A stretch of 64,000 nt of DNA. It comes from Physcia stellaris. Its lineage: Eukaryota; Ascomycota; Lecanoromycetes; Caliciales; Physciaceae. Made by a program: the position numbers and the translations under genes. Where the stretch lies: positions 1-64,000 of the forward strand of contig JABSSW010000058.1 of assembly GCA_018902385.1 (NCBI GenBank). The letters are read 5' to 3'. Numbering within the stretch: position 1 is the stretch's first letter; each line of letters opens with the position of its first letter. Below, piece by piece: positions 48,899 through 60,569 of this stretch. The notes under the pieces are model-generated. The model saw only the letters and a program-made list of their open reading frames with translations, did no database searches and was not told the origin of the DNA.

Positions 48899-50610
48899 TC
48901 ACCACATAAATTCAGCATGCACCAGAGGCTTGACGTCGCCCTTTCGCTCCCTTTCTGTGAACACGTCCGAAAACGGCCTCAAATGCCACCTCCTCACAAA
49001 CCTCCTCGCCTCGTTTTCGTCCTCGAATGCGATCGTCCACCTTATCAGCTTCCGCCGAGCATAATCGAAGAACTCCTGCATCCTATGCCCTGGATCCGCC
49101 TGCTGCCGCTCCATCCTCATCCGGGCGTCGGATTCGGCCTCCAGGTCAGGATTTGCGTCCGTATCAAGCTGCTGAATCGAGTCTCTCCCATCTAGTAGTG
49201 CCCAGGCCAACCCTCGAGCCCGATTGTCAAGGCTGATGAATTGACGCACCTGCTCCATGGTGGGCACGAAGCCGTCCACCCAGAAGAGGACACAGCGGCC
49301 GGTCTTGTCCTTGGGTGTCTTGAGCTCGGGATAGCCGCGACGGTCGAGAAGGCGCCGGACACTGGCTGCGTAAGGGGGGAAAAGGGAGATGAGGTCCAGT
49401 CTCTGGGAAAATGGCAAGAGGGCATAGTTCTGGAGGAGGTCGTGGACGTCTTCGCCTTGGACGACCATACCTTTGGGAGGGGTCATGGGTGAATCGATGG
49501 AGGTCGGGGTGTGGCTTTGGGCGAGGCCGTGGAGACGAGAGACCTGGGTTTGATATGCGCGGGCATAGGCTGGGTTGGGAAAGACGAGGAAGTAGTGCGT
49601 CTTTTGTTCGAGAGTGGTATGATTCCGGGCGGGAATCACTAAGGGCGTCGTGTCAGCGTGCACTCGCGGGACTTTCTTGAGCTGAGGGACACACCTTTGA
49701 ATATATCGCCAGGGCCAACCCAGTCACTGATATGCTGGCCTTTAGGAGCAATGCGCCGGAAATCGCCTTCAGTGAGAGATGGACTAGCTACTTGTAATAC
49801 TAATATAGCGAGATTCCAATGTTTGTATGCCTCCTTCGAAGCGACTTCAGTAGTCGCATCGTGCAATCTGCGTTTATCAACATAGTCATCCCTGAAGCTT
49901 TCGTCATCTTCCTCAAGATCGCGCAAGACAAGCTTCGGTAGCTTTGGCACCCTTCTACTTGATTGTGCCTTAGTCGCAGGATTTTCCACCTCATCCGGGA
50001 ACAGCTCCTCAAACAACGATGTTTTCGTACGCGGTGGTTTTCTCTGATGTTGCCCGTCTCCTACCTTCACAGGATCACTCGACTGATTTAGGGAAGGGTA
50101 TGGAGATTTGCGTCCATTCCGAGTTTCAATATGTTGAGTAGATTCCGCTGCAGGGGCCCAACGAGGGGGAGTCAAGCGTTTGAAGCCATGCTTCTCCGGT
50201 AAACTATGGGCGTTGAAGAACGCTTTGCGCGCAGCTTTGCCTTTGAGGGATTCTTGGGACTCGCTACCAAGTTTAGAATCCCAGTCCCCAACGATTTTAG
50301 CCCAAGGCTTCCTTCGTAAAGTATGTTGGTGGCTTGATACTCCGTCTACGCTGGCCTTGACGAGTCCTTTGGTACCACCTCTCTCAGTCGTCTCTCCTCC
50401 AACGACATTGATCTTTTCACTCAGCTTCGCATCTCCGCGCAAGGCCTGAAGGAACCTTTGATGACGCTTTTCATACGCCTCTATATTCGTTTCGGTGTCG
50501 GCATCAAGCCCGATGTCCTTGAATATGGCGATTCGACGTTTTTGATGAGGATTCTGCAGCTTGAGGACCTGCCAAGAGACATGAAGCAGTGGCCGGGTCA
50601 GTGTTGGCAT
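48899..50610 (-). CDS. Protein of unknown function, 551 aa
   Basis: Two minus-strand exons, 50610-49695 and 49638-48899, join in frame through a GTGTGT...CTTAG intron to 551 aa. I do not recognise the family. The N-terminus contains a basic segment beginning NPHQKRRIAIFKDIG. Residues about 70-230 are hydrophilic and Lys/Ser/Pro-rich, probably disordered. The C-terminal half looks folded; it includes an Asp/Glu-rich patch, then HYFLVFPNPAYARAYQTQV, which has the rhythm of an RRM-like strand and helix, and a late segment with many Arg and Trp. The start may lie further upstream, because 50,611-50,680 offers another ATG and a possible short exon. It is divergent from the AAA ATPase gene. Confidence 0.75.
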
Positions 50611-51008
50611 GAACAGTTCGCGTGGACTATGAGGACGGTCAACCGTCGCATCTTCACCATTCCACCATCAGCCCTAGAATCGGCTTGGCAGCTTAAGCCT
50701 ACTTGAGGCAAACCAAATTCGCCAAAGACTAAAGTCCACGTCCAGCTCGTCTCTCCTCTCTCTGGGCTACATTCTGGGACTAAGTCTACCGTCTGTGAAT
50801 AGCCACATTCTTTCTTCTGTCATTCTTTGGCATCTTCCAACGACGTAGTATGTCTTGTCTTCGGTTGCACTCAATCCGATTGCGTCAAGTTGTTGTAAGG
50901 CATCCTTGGAAGAGGCGCTGGCCGCTGATCAGCGTAGACTGATGCTGCCACTGGACAACAGCTAACGAGTACACATTTAATTGATATTGGTCTTTTCTAT
51001 CTCCCAAT
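50611..51008. promoter_or_regulatory. Divergent promoter region, unknown gene and AFG2
   Basis: These 398 bp lie between two divergent start codons. The part near 50,740-50,830 is C/T-rich. I see no specific site. A short 5' exon of the unknown gene could lie here. Confidence 0.4.
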
Positions 51009-53498
51009 ATGGTAGAAAGCCGCAACTATGTTGTCCGACCTCATCCCAATAATAGTGCCCGGCCCGAGATGAACGATTTGTTCTGGGTGTATCTCTCCCC
51101 ATCAAACCTATTATTACATAGTCTCAAGCCCGGAGATGCTTGCCAGTTTGAGACCGCTCAAGGATCTTCTTGCTCTGCTATTGTTTTCGATGGTTCCAAC
51201 ATCAAAGATTCCGTTATACAGACTTCCAAAACGTTTCAAGGCCTCTACAGCATCAAGTTGGGAGATAAGATTACCTTGCGATCGACGCAGAACCCTATAG
51301 TAGAAGCTCATAGTATTTTATTGCGCGAGACCTCACATGACGAGGGCCGAGACTGGCTGACTGAGGATGAGCGTGATCACTGGGCTTGGGTCATGAAGCT
51401 TGCACTGAGCCGAGCTGTGTATCTTTGCCCAGGACTGCCATTTGACAACATTGAAGTTCTAGGCCAGAGAAGATCATTCCAAATCTTCCAAATCAATGGG
51501 TCAAGCGATCTAGTTGTTTACAGATTCAATCCAGACATGAACATCAGCATTCGTATTGAGCCTGGATCGTCAGGGACCGACATGTCCTCAACTCGTAGAT
51601 ATGGACCATTGCAACTCTCCAACGACTACATCGCAGGCCTGGATCGTCAGCTCGCTCAGATCAATCTAAGGCTAACCTCCTATGACAACACTCAGCCTTT
51701 AGTAAAGTTCCCCGCTGGCTACTCTCAACGACGGGGCGGCATTATCATCCATGGGCCTTCCGGCACGGGTAAAAGCTTGATTCTGAACGCAATAGGAGAG
51801 CTGAACTGGAGTAGAGTTCATCGCCTGGAAGATCTCGGCAGGTTCCAGCGTTTGAGCGATCAAGCTGATGCGGTGCGCAAAGTCTTTGCAGACGCCCGTA
51901 AACACCAGCCGAGTGTGATCATGATACCGCGACTTGAGGTCATCGCCGGCAAACCTAATCAAGACTACTCATCGACGGCCAACGTGACCAGCTTACTAGC
52001 CTCGCAAATCGATGCACTGGGCGACTCTCAAGTCCTTGTTATTGCAGAGGCCAGCAATATTGCAAATATAGACGGTGAAGTACGCAAACTTGGGCGTTTG
52101 GATGTTGAAATAGAGACTACCGTTCCAGACTCGAAATCACGCAAAGAAATTCTGCGTCTCGCCAGCGGTCTGCCCAAAATGATATCATCTCCCGCTCTGG
52201 ACAGTATCGGCGATCGCACTCATGGCTATGTGGGAGGTGACCTGCTGAGACTTTTTTGGATGGCAACCGACAACGCAAGAAGCCGCGTTCTTGCTGGTGA
52301 TGTGAAGCATTTGAGGGTAGGAGACGGAGGGACTGAGATAAAGTTGGATATCCACCAAGAGATCACTGAAGAGGATCTTAGCTATGCCATGACCGAGGTG
52401 CGCCCATCAGCCATGCGCGAGGTCTTTCTAGAAACTCCAAAGGTCAGGTGGAGCGACATTGGTGGACAGCACCAGGTGAAAAGAAGTCTGAAACAGGCTA
52501 TCGAATGGCCTTTCAAAGTAGTCAAAATGTAGTGCACCATTGATGGCTTCTGCTGACATTATATAGTACCCCGACGAAATGACTCGCTTAGGTCTCAAAC
52601 CAAAGAAGGGACTACTTCTGTACGGACCTCCAGGCTGTTCAAAAACGCTTGCTGCTAAGGCTGTTGCCACTGAAGCTGATCTGAATTTTATTGCTGTTAA
52701 AGGCGCGGAGCTCCTCAGCATGTATGTCGGAGAATCCGAGCGTGCAGTCCGAGGAGTGTTTCGAAAAGCCCGATCCGCGAGCCCGAGCATAGTTTTCTTC
52801 GACGAGATCGATGCGCTTGGTTCATCGAGGGGAACCGAGCAGGGTGGTTTGAACGTACTTACAACCCTGCTCAACGAATTAGACGGCATAGAGGATCTTA
52901 GGGGCGTTTTCGTGCTTGCTGCAACTAATAATCCGTCAATGTAAGTTTTTGGGAATTGTGCCGCTTAACGCTTTTTCAAGAATGTGGTATTGACCTGCAT
53001 AATGTGCGCAGATTAGACCCAGCCTTGATACGACCTGGCAGACTTACAAACTTGCTATATGTTGGCTTGCCAGATTTTGAGGTTGGTGAAAAAGGCTACG
53101 GTTCAACAGTTGACCATGATCGCATCATTGACTCTGATTTTGGATTAGGCGCGAGCAGAGATATTACAACTAAACTTGCGATCGATTGATACAGACCCGA
53201 GCATCGACATCAACGAGCTCGCGGATATCACTGAGGGCTATTCTGGTGCAGAAATCGTCGATATGTGCCAAACCGCTGGTTATGTAGCTCTGGAAAAGGG
53301 GGTCGAAACAGGGATTCAGGTGGGTCTTTTTGAAGCATTAGTTTTTGTTTGTCGGAGGATCGAGACGCTGATTGCGAACAGCAAAAGATAACATTGGATG
53401 GGATGAGGGACGCCGTTGCGATCACTCCCAAGGGTATAACGCCAGAGCAATTGGAGTTGTACGAGGAATGGAGGTTTAACAGGCGCTCTCTTCAATGA
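51009..53498 (+). CDS. afg2: Type II AAA ATPase of the AFG2/DRG1 (SPATA5) family
   Basis: The family releases shuttling factors such as Rlp24 from pre-60S ribosomal particles in the cytoplasm. Exons 51009-52517, 52567-52940, 53012-53081, 53149-53319 and 53382-53498 give 746 aa. After an N-domain there are two AAA modules. D1 has an intact Walker A GPSGTGKS (about 249-256), but its Walker B position (about 300-312) reads [12 protein letters not shown] and lacks the usual Asp-Glu pair. D2 has YGPPGCSKT (522-530), [10 protein letters not shown] (about 579) and [10 protein letters not shown]. The WSDIGGQ linker precedes D2, as in Cdc48-like proteins. Assignment to AFG2 rather than CDC48 or RIX7 rests on the divergent N-domain and D1 and is moderately sure. 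Confidence 0.85.
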
Positions 53499-54409
53499 TT
53501 CTACCTTCATTCAGCACCCTTCGCACATCGAAGCGGTCCGCCGTCGTGTGTTTTCGTTGGATATTCTATCGTTTGGTTCCGAGCGGAATACAAGGGCCGG
53601 GTCGATAGACTCCGTCTACTAACGGGACCCGTACGGCAGAAGGGAGTGAAAGAGTCATGAGACTGTGCTCGAGAACGAGGAGATCAGCGACGACGAGGAT
53701 GTACCTCGTCGACGACAGCGGCAGCAATGAGGTCGACTGTGAGAATGAGAAATAGTAGCATTTTAATAACAAATCCAGCACCCAAACCTCTATAAAAATA
53801 TAGCGAGCATGAGATCACGTCGACGAGACCTCCGCTGCGGAATGACTTCTCCATGCACTCGTACAGTGAAAGCCACACCCCATCTTTGGAGGAGGGCAAA
53901 TCCGATGGCAGTGGAAATTGCAGAGGCTAATTAAGCAGGCCTGACTAGTATTACCACACGCCTCGGACAAAATTGAGGGTGGAAATGAGATGATATCTGA
54001 TCGGATTCAAAATTGCTCGACTTTGGGCCGTGGCGATCCGATGATACGTACCATGCACGTGGATGTGGCTTTGGAATAATGCTTTTCCGAGATCGGCCAA
54101 CCGTGTGCCCATCAGGTTTTGGCACTCAATCCTACCCACATGTACCTACAGTAGGTAATGATCTTATGTTGCTTGTACCTCTGTAAATGCTGTAAATCAT
54201 GATAAGGTACTCGTACATGTACAGTATGTACTAGCAGCCAATAATAAAAAACGCCTGCACACGGCTCCTATTCACCAAAAGTCTTGGCATTTCTTTGTTC
54301 TTGGACCGAGGGGATACCGACTCCATACTCAAACTTCCAGCTCAATCCCCTTCGTTAATCAACTTAACGTCTTCTTCGTCTTCTCGTCGAAGTTGGCTCT
54401 CCTTGTGCA
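53499..54409. other. Intergenic region with GTAC motif cluster
   Basis: There are about 0.9 kb between AFG2 and the RNPS1-like gene, both on the plus strand. At 54,125-54,240 there is a dense cluster of GTAC-containing motifs (for example ACATGTACCTAC and CTCGTACATGTAC). The last 100 bases are C/T-rich. No gene is seen. Confidence 0.5.
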
Positions 54410-55553
54410 ATGGGGTCACCCTCACCAGAGCGCGGCCGCTCCCGCACTCGCTCACATACACCTACCGCTGCCAAAGTCCGCTCACCCCCTCGAGACCAGT
54501 CCCCACGCCGCTCCATCTCCCCTCGTTCTGCTTCTCGCTCGAGAACACCCACTCGTTCACCTTCAGCACGCGGTAAAGAAAGGCAGAATGGCGTTAGAGG
54601 CGGACGCTCGCGGAGTAGAAGCCCCTCTCGAACACCATCTAGGAGTAGAAGCGGAGGTCGAGGAGAGCGGAACTATAGAGACAGAAGCTATACGCGTAGT
54701 GCAAGCCCAGTACCGCGAAGCTCGAAGGTATGCCACACGCCTTATCCTCTCAATAAGAGTGAGGTTGACTCGTTTGCAGATCGTGGTAGAAAGGCTCACC
54801 AAAAACGTCCACGAGGGCCATCTCCGTGAGATCTTTGGCGCGTATGGCTCGATCCGTGACGTCGACCTTCCCATGAACAGACAATGTACTCCCCCTTTAC
54901 CGGTCTCGCGTTGCCCCTTACAAATACTCGTGCTAATTTCTCCAGTTATGACCAACCGTGCAACAGCCTACATCGTCTACGCCGAGCCGCCAGACGCCGA
55001 AGCCGCAATAGCACATATGCATGAAGCTCAACTCGACGGCGCCGTTATCAGCGTTTCTATCGTTCTCCCCCGGCGCAAGTTCTCACGCTCTCCACCTCCC
55101 TCTCGAACTAACCCACCAGCGTTCGACCGAGATCGCTACAACGAACGCGGTCCACCAGCCCCTAGAGGCTACAGAGGTGGGCCTCCACCACCTTCATACA
55201 GTGGACGCTATCGCTCGCCAACGCCACCTCGACGTGGGCCCCACCCAAGGCGCTACGACTCACCACCTCGACGCTACGATTCCCCACCTAGGCGATATGG
55301 AGGCAGAGCCTACCCCAGGGATAGAGATAGGGACCGAGACACTTACCGACCGCGCTCGTACTCTCGATCGAGATCGCCGTCCTATTCCTCAAGGTCAAGA
55401 AGTAGGACGCCGCCAAGGAGGAGCGGTGGCAGAGGAAGGACCCCCCCGCCGCCAAGAGGAGGACGGAAGAGGAGGAGTCCGAGTTATAGCAGCTATTCGA
55501 GCTATAGTGATCGTAGTCGGAGTAGAAGTAGGGGAAAATATGGGAGGAGATGA
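54410..55553 (+). CDS. RNPS1-like RRM/SR-rich RNA-binding protein
   Basis: It probably acts in pre-mRNA splicing and the exon-junction complex, by analogy to RNPS1. Exons 54410-54727, 54780-54885 and 54946-55553 give 343 aa. Residues 1-106 are Ser/Arg/Pro-rich. Residues about 107-185 form one RRM: the joined frame gives IVVERLTKNVHEGHL (RNP2 side), FGAYGSIRDVDLP, then TAYIVYAEPPDAEAAI (RNP1 side). The rest is Arg/Ser/Pro/Tyr/Gly-rich, with repeats around RYDSPPR and an SR-dense tail. A single RRM flanked by two RS regions is the RNPS1 layout. Intron 1 is 52 nt and intron 2 is 60 nt. Confidence 0.87.
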
Positions 55554-56305
55554 GGTGTGCGCGTTAGTATTCTGGGAGCTGGACCAAATTCGGCGGCTGT
55601 GTACGGTAGGAAAGGCTTCAAGGTGGCAATATGGTCTACCGGATTTTTACAGTAGCCTTTACTCTCATTGCGCTGGAGCGGAGCTTATTGAAGTCTCCGG
55701 CAATCAACCTTGGAGAGGCGAGGGAGGGAAATCCAAGGTCTCAGTACTAATCCGTTCCCGAGATGGGACATTCCAGGATTGCCAAAATTCATAGATTTTC
55801 ACACAAGGTCAAGTTCATCCTATCAGGAAATTTCTACAAAGTCATGCTCTACTGCCTGAAAAGAGCATATAGTTGGCCCGAGGCCTCAAGTCTGTAGCCA
55901 CTCTGACGAGGCCACGACCTGTCAATCATAATTGACGCGTTTCTTTCATAGATAGGTAACGTACGAGAATCGATTCCGTCTTTAGCCTTGCCCCTTCAAC
56001 ATGCCCTGCACGATGCACTATTGTGTTCTTCCCACACCGTCACACCCCAATATTGACCAGACGAATTTCAGGACACGATGTTGTCATGCAGAGCATACAG
56101 GCCTCTTGGAAAGACGATACCCGACCGCGACTGTTCCATGATGACATCGATTCTCGGATATTGCGGCGAAAACGGTCTTAAGCACCTTCACAATGACGAT
56201 GGAAAACTATAGAACTTCCTTTGGCCTGCTTCCTCCCATAATCCATTGCTCAATTACATCTACCCTCCGCCAGTTGACATCAGCGAGCAGGCCAAACCTG
56301 GCACA
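55554..56305. other. Intergenic region upstream of the aldo-keto reductase
   Basis: There are about 750 bp with no recognisable frame. It should carry the 3' end of the RNPS1-like gene and the promoter of the reductase. Confidence 0.5.
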
Positions 56306-57667
56306 ATGACAGCACCCACACCCAAGAGCTTGCTAGGTCGTCACCGTGTTCTGGCTCCAAGCGCCGCGGTGCACGTCAGCCCAATATGCCTCGGAACTAT
56401 GAATTTCGGCCATGCCTGGAAGGATCTTATGGGGGATGTCAGCAAAGAGACCGCTTTTGAAATGCTTGATTATTTCTATGACCAAGGCGGCAACTTCATT
56501 GACACCGCCAACAATTATCAAGCCGAGCAATCCGAGACCTGGCTTGGAGACTGGCTGTTGAAGACAGGCAGACGAGATGAGATGGTCATTGCTACCAAGT
56601 ATACCTCTGGCTTCAAGACATATCTTGGGGACAAGGTCATGCAGAGCAACTTCGGCGGCAATTCCGCAAAAAGTCTCCATACCTCTGTGGAGGCGAGTCT
56701 CAAAAAGCTACGAACAACCTATATCGACTTGGTATGTATCTGGACCATCGTTTATTCCCCTTTTTTCTACCCCGGTAAAGAGCAAGGAGCTGAATTTTTC
56801 TACGCATAGCTCTACCTCCACTTTTGGGGTATGACCACGAGTGTGCCAGAGATTATGAATTCTCTCCATATCCTTGTTCTGAACCGGAAGGTCCTGTATC
56901 TCGGTATCTCGGACACGCCCGCTTGGGTCGTCGTCAAGTGTAATGCCTACGCGCGTCAGCATGGGCTTACACAATTCTCGGTCTATCAAGGGAAATGGTC
57001 CGCAGCAGAAAGGGATTTTGAGCGGGATATCATTCCTATGTGCCTAGACGAAGGAATGTCCTTGGCAGTACGTCTTTTCACAGCTTTGCCTTCCCTTTCA
57101 CCTTCTACTTTGCAGCAGGAAACACGTCTCAGGAGCATTCTGCTCGAGAGACATGTCTTGTTCCCCAATTCTTACTCCAAAATGGGATTGCTGACTGAAA
57201 TCTACGAACAGCCGTGGGGTGCACTAGGCGGCGGATATTTCAAACCTAAAGACCAGGTTGGCCAGGACGGCGGACGCAACGTTCCGCACATGAAAGCCAA
57301 AGACACGGAGCAAGTTGCCGAAGTGTTGGAAAAAGTTGCCAAAAGAAAGAATACGTTGATCACAAGCGTGGCTTTGGCTTACGTGATGCACAAGGCTCCG
57401 TATGTGTTCCCTATATGTGGCGGTAGGAAGATCGAGCACCTGAAAGGAAACATCGACGCCTTGGGCCTTGAATTGGATGTCGCGGATATCGAAGAAATTG
57501 AGCAGGCTTACCCATTCGATGTGGGATTTCCACACAACATGCTTTCAGGCTCACCCAATCCAGCTCGAGGACCTGAAGATAATGTTCTCTCTAAGCGACT
57601 CGGCTACAATTACATGGACTTCGTTAAAGGTCCTCAACCTATTCCACCCCATGTCAACAACAATTGA
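56306..57667 (+). CDS. Aldo-keto reductase, aryl-alcohol / norsolorinic-acid reductase type
   Basis: This is an NADPH-dependent reductase of the AKR9-like group, whose members reduce aryl aldehydes or polyketide intermediates. Exons 56306-56731, 56810-57067 and 57212-57667 give 379 aa, the usual length. The catalytic tetrad is visible: Asp66 and Tyr71 in FIDTANNY, Lys98 in IATKYTSG and His146 in LYLHFWG. GISDTPAWVV and FSVYQGKWSAAERDFERDII blocks are typical of this subgroup. The second intron (144 nt) has no stop and is a multiple of three; removing it restores the GMSLA-PWGALGGG junction seen in relatives. No polyketide synthase or transcription factor lies nearby, so a secondary-metabolite role is not supported by context. 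The true substrate is unknown. Confidence 0.9.
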
Positions 57668-58926
57668 GCTCAAATTCGCAAGAGATGAAGTTCGCCATTG
57701 TCAATTATTGAAGGCTTGACGAGAGAATAGTTTGAGTGCCTTAGTACGACGAAAGATCGAGGCTCTCAACATAGGCCGTTCTTGCTTAAGGAACACAGGG
57801 TGTGTCGTCGCCGCTCTATACACTCCGAATACCCGCGAACATATATCGTGAGCTCTCGAGATCGCTCACACGAAGGATATCACGAGGTCTGGCAAGCGGT
57901 TGATACAAGGCATGCCAAGCCGAATCTTTGAAATAACATGTTCCAAGATGCTTCATGTTTTCCATCCACACGACCCACGTGAATACTTGATGAACCGAAC
58001 AATCTAGGGAAGGGGATTAAGCTTCACTTCTCTGTTCTTTTCAAATTCTCAAGTATTTACCTCACAATGGAATGATGGGTTCTGACGTTGAACAAGGAGG
58101 GAGGAATCCAAGAACAGTGGAGAGAAGCCCTTACGTGCAACCAGATCGCGGCGCTTATGAGTGACTCGGACAGCGGGTAAAGTTGTAAACACTCCTCATT
58201 ACCTACTACTAATTCACCATTGTTTGCTGTCTGTCGGATCAACCATGTGTGGAGGCAAGAGATCGATTCGCCAATTGATCAAACACTAAGGATGAATCTG
58301 GCATACTCGTATGCTGATGGAGATCTTGACCGACTTTAGCCTTTACGGTACAGTAATCCTGCGTCGATACTCGAGATCGACGTTTTACGCAGCAGGCCGA
58401 GTAAGTCCGGAGCCGCTTCCCCACAAACACAAGCGCTGTCATGAACTTTGTTGCAGCTCATGGAACCAATGATCACACAACATCTTATTACTCGTACAGA
58501 TCGTCCATTGTCTAGACTTGAAGAAAGTCTGAGCGAAGATCTTTCAAGATTGTCACACGTCAGAACTAATGCTCGAGCATAAAGAAGTACTCATAGGAAA
58601 ATGATATCACCAAAAAGCGACGTTGATCATTGGTCGGAACCACTGAACTCATGGAGGAGACCCGATCATTGGGTGCTACAGAAACACAATCCTGTGCTCT
58701 TGGCTCAAAGATGGAGTCTGCCGTCTTGACTTCGTAGCAGCGACTGGCTACGGCTCCTGACAAGCCGTCTCAGCATGAATTCTACACGTCATGCGAGAAG
58801 TAATCCGATGTCTATGTTGCGTCAGCAGCCAGAAGTTGTCGTGGCTTATAAGGCCAGCTTCGTCCTTGAGCCCTTGTATCCATTCGTTATTGTTACCCAC
58901 AACAAACCCTTCAAAAAACAGCAACC
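57668..58926. other. Intergenic region
   Basis: There are about 1.26 kb between the reductase and the secreted-protein gene. No frame over 70 codons and no recognisable motif. The last 100 bases before 58,927 should hold the promoter and 5' leader of the secreted-protein gene. Confidence 0.5.
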
Positions 58927-59831
58927 ATGTATCTTACGACTTTGGCAGCCTTAACAGCCGCAGCCCTGGCACTGCCTAATCAGCCTAGCTGCGCGGGGAA
59001 ACATAGCCAGTGAGTAGAATCTACAAGACACTGTCTCGCTGAACCTACACTGACACATCAAGGCTCCTAAACGACCTTCCTGACTCACCCCAAGTCATCG
59101 AAGCTCTTTCAAGTCCATCGGTTTACGAACAGCTCGCAGGCCCGCTTCAACAAATTCCTTTGGAGGCCGTCGAGAACGTCTTCGCGGAGAGCTCTCAGTC
59201 GTCGACCTGCAATGTTCGGGCTGGTTGTCCCGCCTACGAAGGCAAAAATGAAACCCTCAATGGGCGTAAGTATAAACTATACTGCCACAACGCACCTTGG
59301 GGATCCTATTTCTGGCTACCAACAGCAAAATCTCTTGAGGAATGCGAAGCTCAATGCCACAAGAACTCCTACGACTGCAACGGCCTGACATTCTACCCAT
59401 CCACTGGCGCCTGTACTCTGATATATTCCAAGGACTCGGAGCCATACATCTGGGATAACGGATACCAAAAGATTGGGGCAATCCCAGCCGATGCCGAACC
59501 TGCATTAAGCCCGGCAATGGTGTGCCCACTCCCAAAAAGCGACAACCAGGCCTATAAGATCGGCCCTCATCAGTTCAAACTGAGCTGCACCAATCAGCTG
59601 AAAGTACCTGCATCCGCGAAGAAGAATCTTGGGACTGTCAAAACAGTCGACGAATGCGCCAAAAAATGTGGAGAGGCGAAATGTCACGGCTTCCACTACT
59701 ACCAGCCAATCTTCCCTGGTGGCAGGTCTGATGGGCTGAGAACGTGTGAGATCATCACTCAGCCGATTGAGGATGGACAGTGGACCCCGATATACAAGGC
59801 TAACCAATATCTCACGGGACTTAAGTGTTAG
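58927..59831 (+). CDS. Small secreted cysteine-rich protein with two PAN/Apple-like repeats
   Basis: Exons 58927-59009 and 59063-59831 join in frame to 283 aa. The N-terminus MYLTTLAALTAAALALP is a clear signal peptide with likely cleavage after ALA. The mature part has about 15 cysteines. Two segments share the same order, Cys-Pro, a Lys/Tyr-rich stretch, Leu-x-Cys, then a KS/KT-x-(E/D)EC-x2-(Q/K)C block and a final Cys: residues about 83-147 and 182-263. This is the pattern of PAN/Apple-like modules, which bind carbohydrate or protein. Secretion, small size and Cys content make it a candidate effector or cell-wall protein. The target is not known. Confidence 0.82.
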
Positions 59832-60569
59832 GGGGAAGGAACAGGACAACTGATGATGGGTCAATAAGCGAGACGTCACGTGATCGGTCTTAGATGCTTG
59901 GCAATAGGCCTACCTACAAGTACATTACATGTACTTGTAAGGTACATGTAGAAATCCGCCCGTAGCACACGCCTAGATAAAAACAATCATGCACCTCCAG
60001 AACCCCAATACCAGAATCAGATTACATGGCTTGTTGATGCTCTACTCTGCACTCCCTGCGTACCGCTAGGAAGCCCATTTTCTGTGTAGTTGGAAGTTTT
60101 GACTGCGGCGGCGATGGCTGGAACCGTGATCACTCGTGGAAGAGAATCCCCAAAACGAGTAGACAGATTGCTTTTTTCGCATACATCACACAAGCACCGT
60201 GGTTATGGTTGACGGGAAACAGGCAACACTCGGTTTACTGAGAGGAGCATAAACAGCACGGCCTAGCAATGCTGCCCTCACTGCCTTTGCGGGATAGGTG
60301 AACCAGAGATCTCCTGCCTAGTCAATGTACATGTGATCACCAATAAGACAGGTGAGAACGTTGGTTGGTAATCGGTATTAATTAATAAGCCAACTTGATC
60401 TGACGTAAGGGTGACTTTACTGCTTACTCCCCAAATCCACAGAGACAATATACAGCCTTCACGCACATTCTTCGCCGAGTAAGAGAAGCTGTCACCTAAC
60501 TACGGTTTTGCATCTCTTTTGGTATTTCTTCAAACCTCCAGCGTCGAAGATCCCTTGTTGTCTCCCATC
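59832..60569. other. Intergenic region with a strong GTAC hairpin
   Basis: There are about 740 bp. At 59,915-59,939 there is a perfect inverted repeat with 11-bp arms and a 3-base loop around ACAAGTACAT / ATGTACTTGT, about 85 bp after the stop of the secreted-protein gene. No gene is seen in the remainder. Confidence 0.5.
59915..59939. repeat. Short perfect inverted repeat (hairpin)
   Basis: The arms ACAAGTACAT and ATGTACTTGT flank TAC; one further base pair extends the stem. It contains two GTAC cores. It could form part of a 3' end structure or be a copy of a dispersed palindromic motif. Confidence 0.7.

Noticed and set aside
54393-55553. A single uninterrupted 386-codon frame over the RNPS1-like gene
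   Set aside because: It runs through two clear introns and in the wrong frame for exon 1. The spliced model restores a proper RRM and the RS-rich N-terminus.
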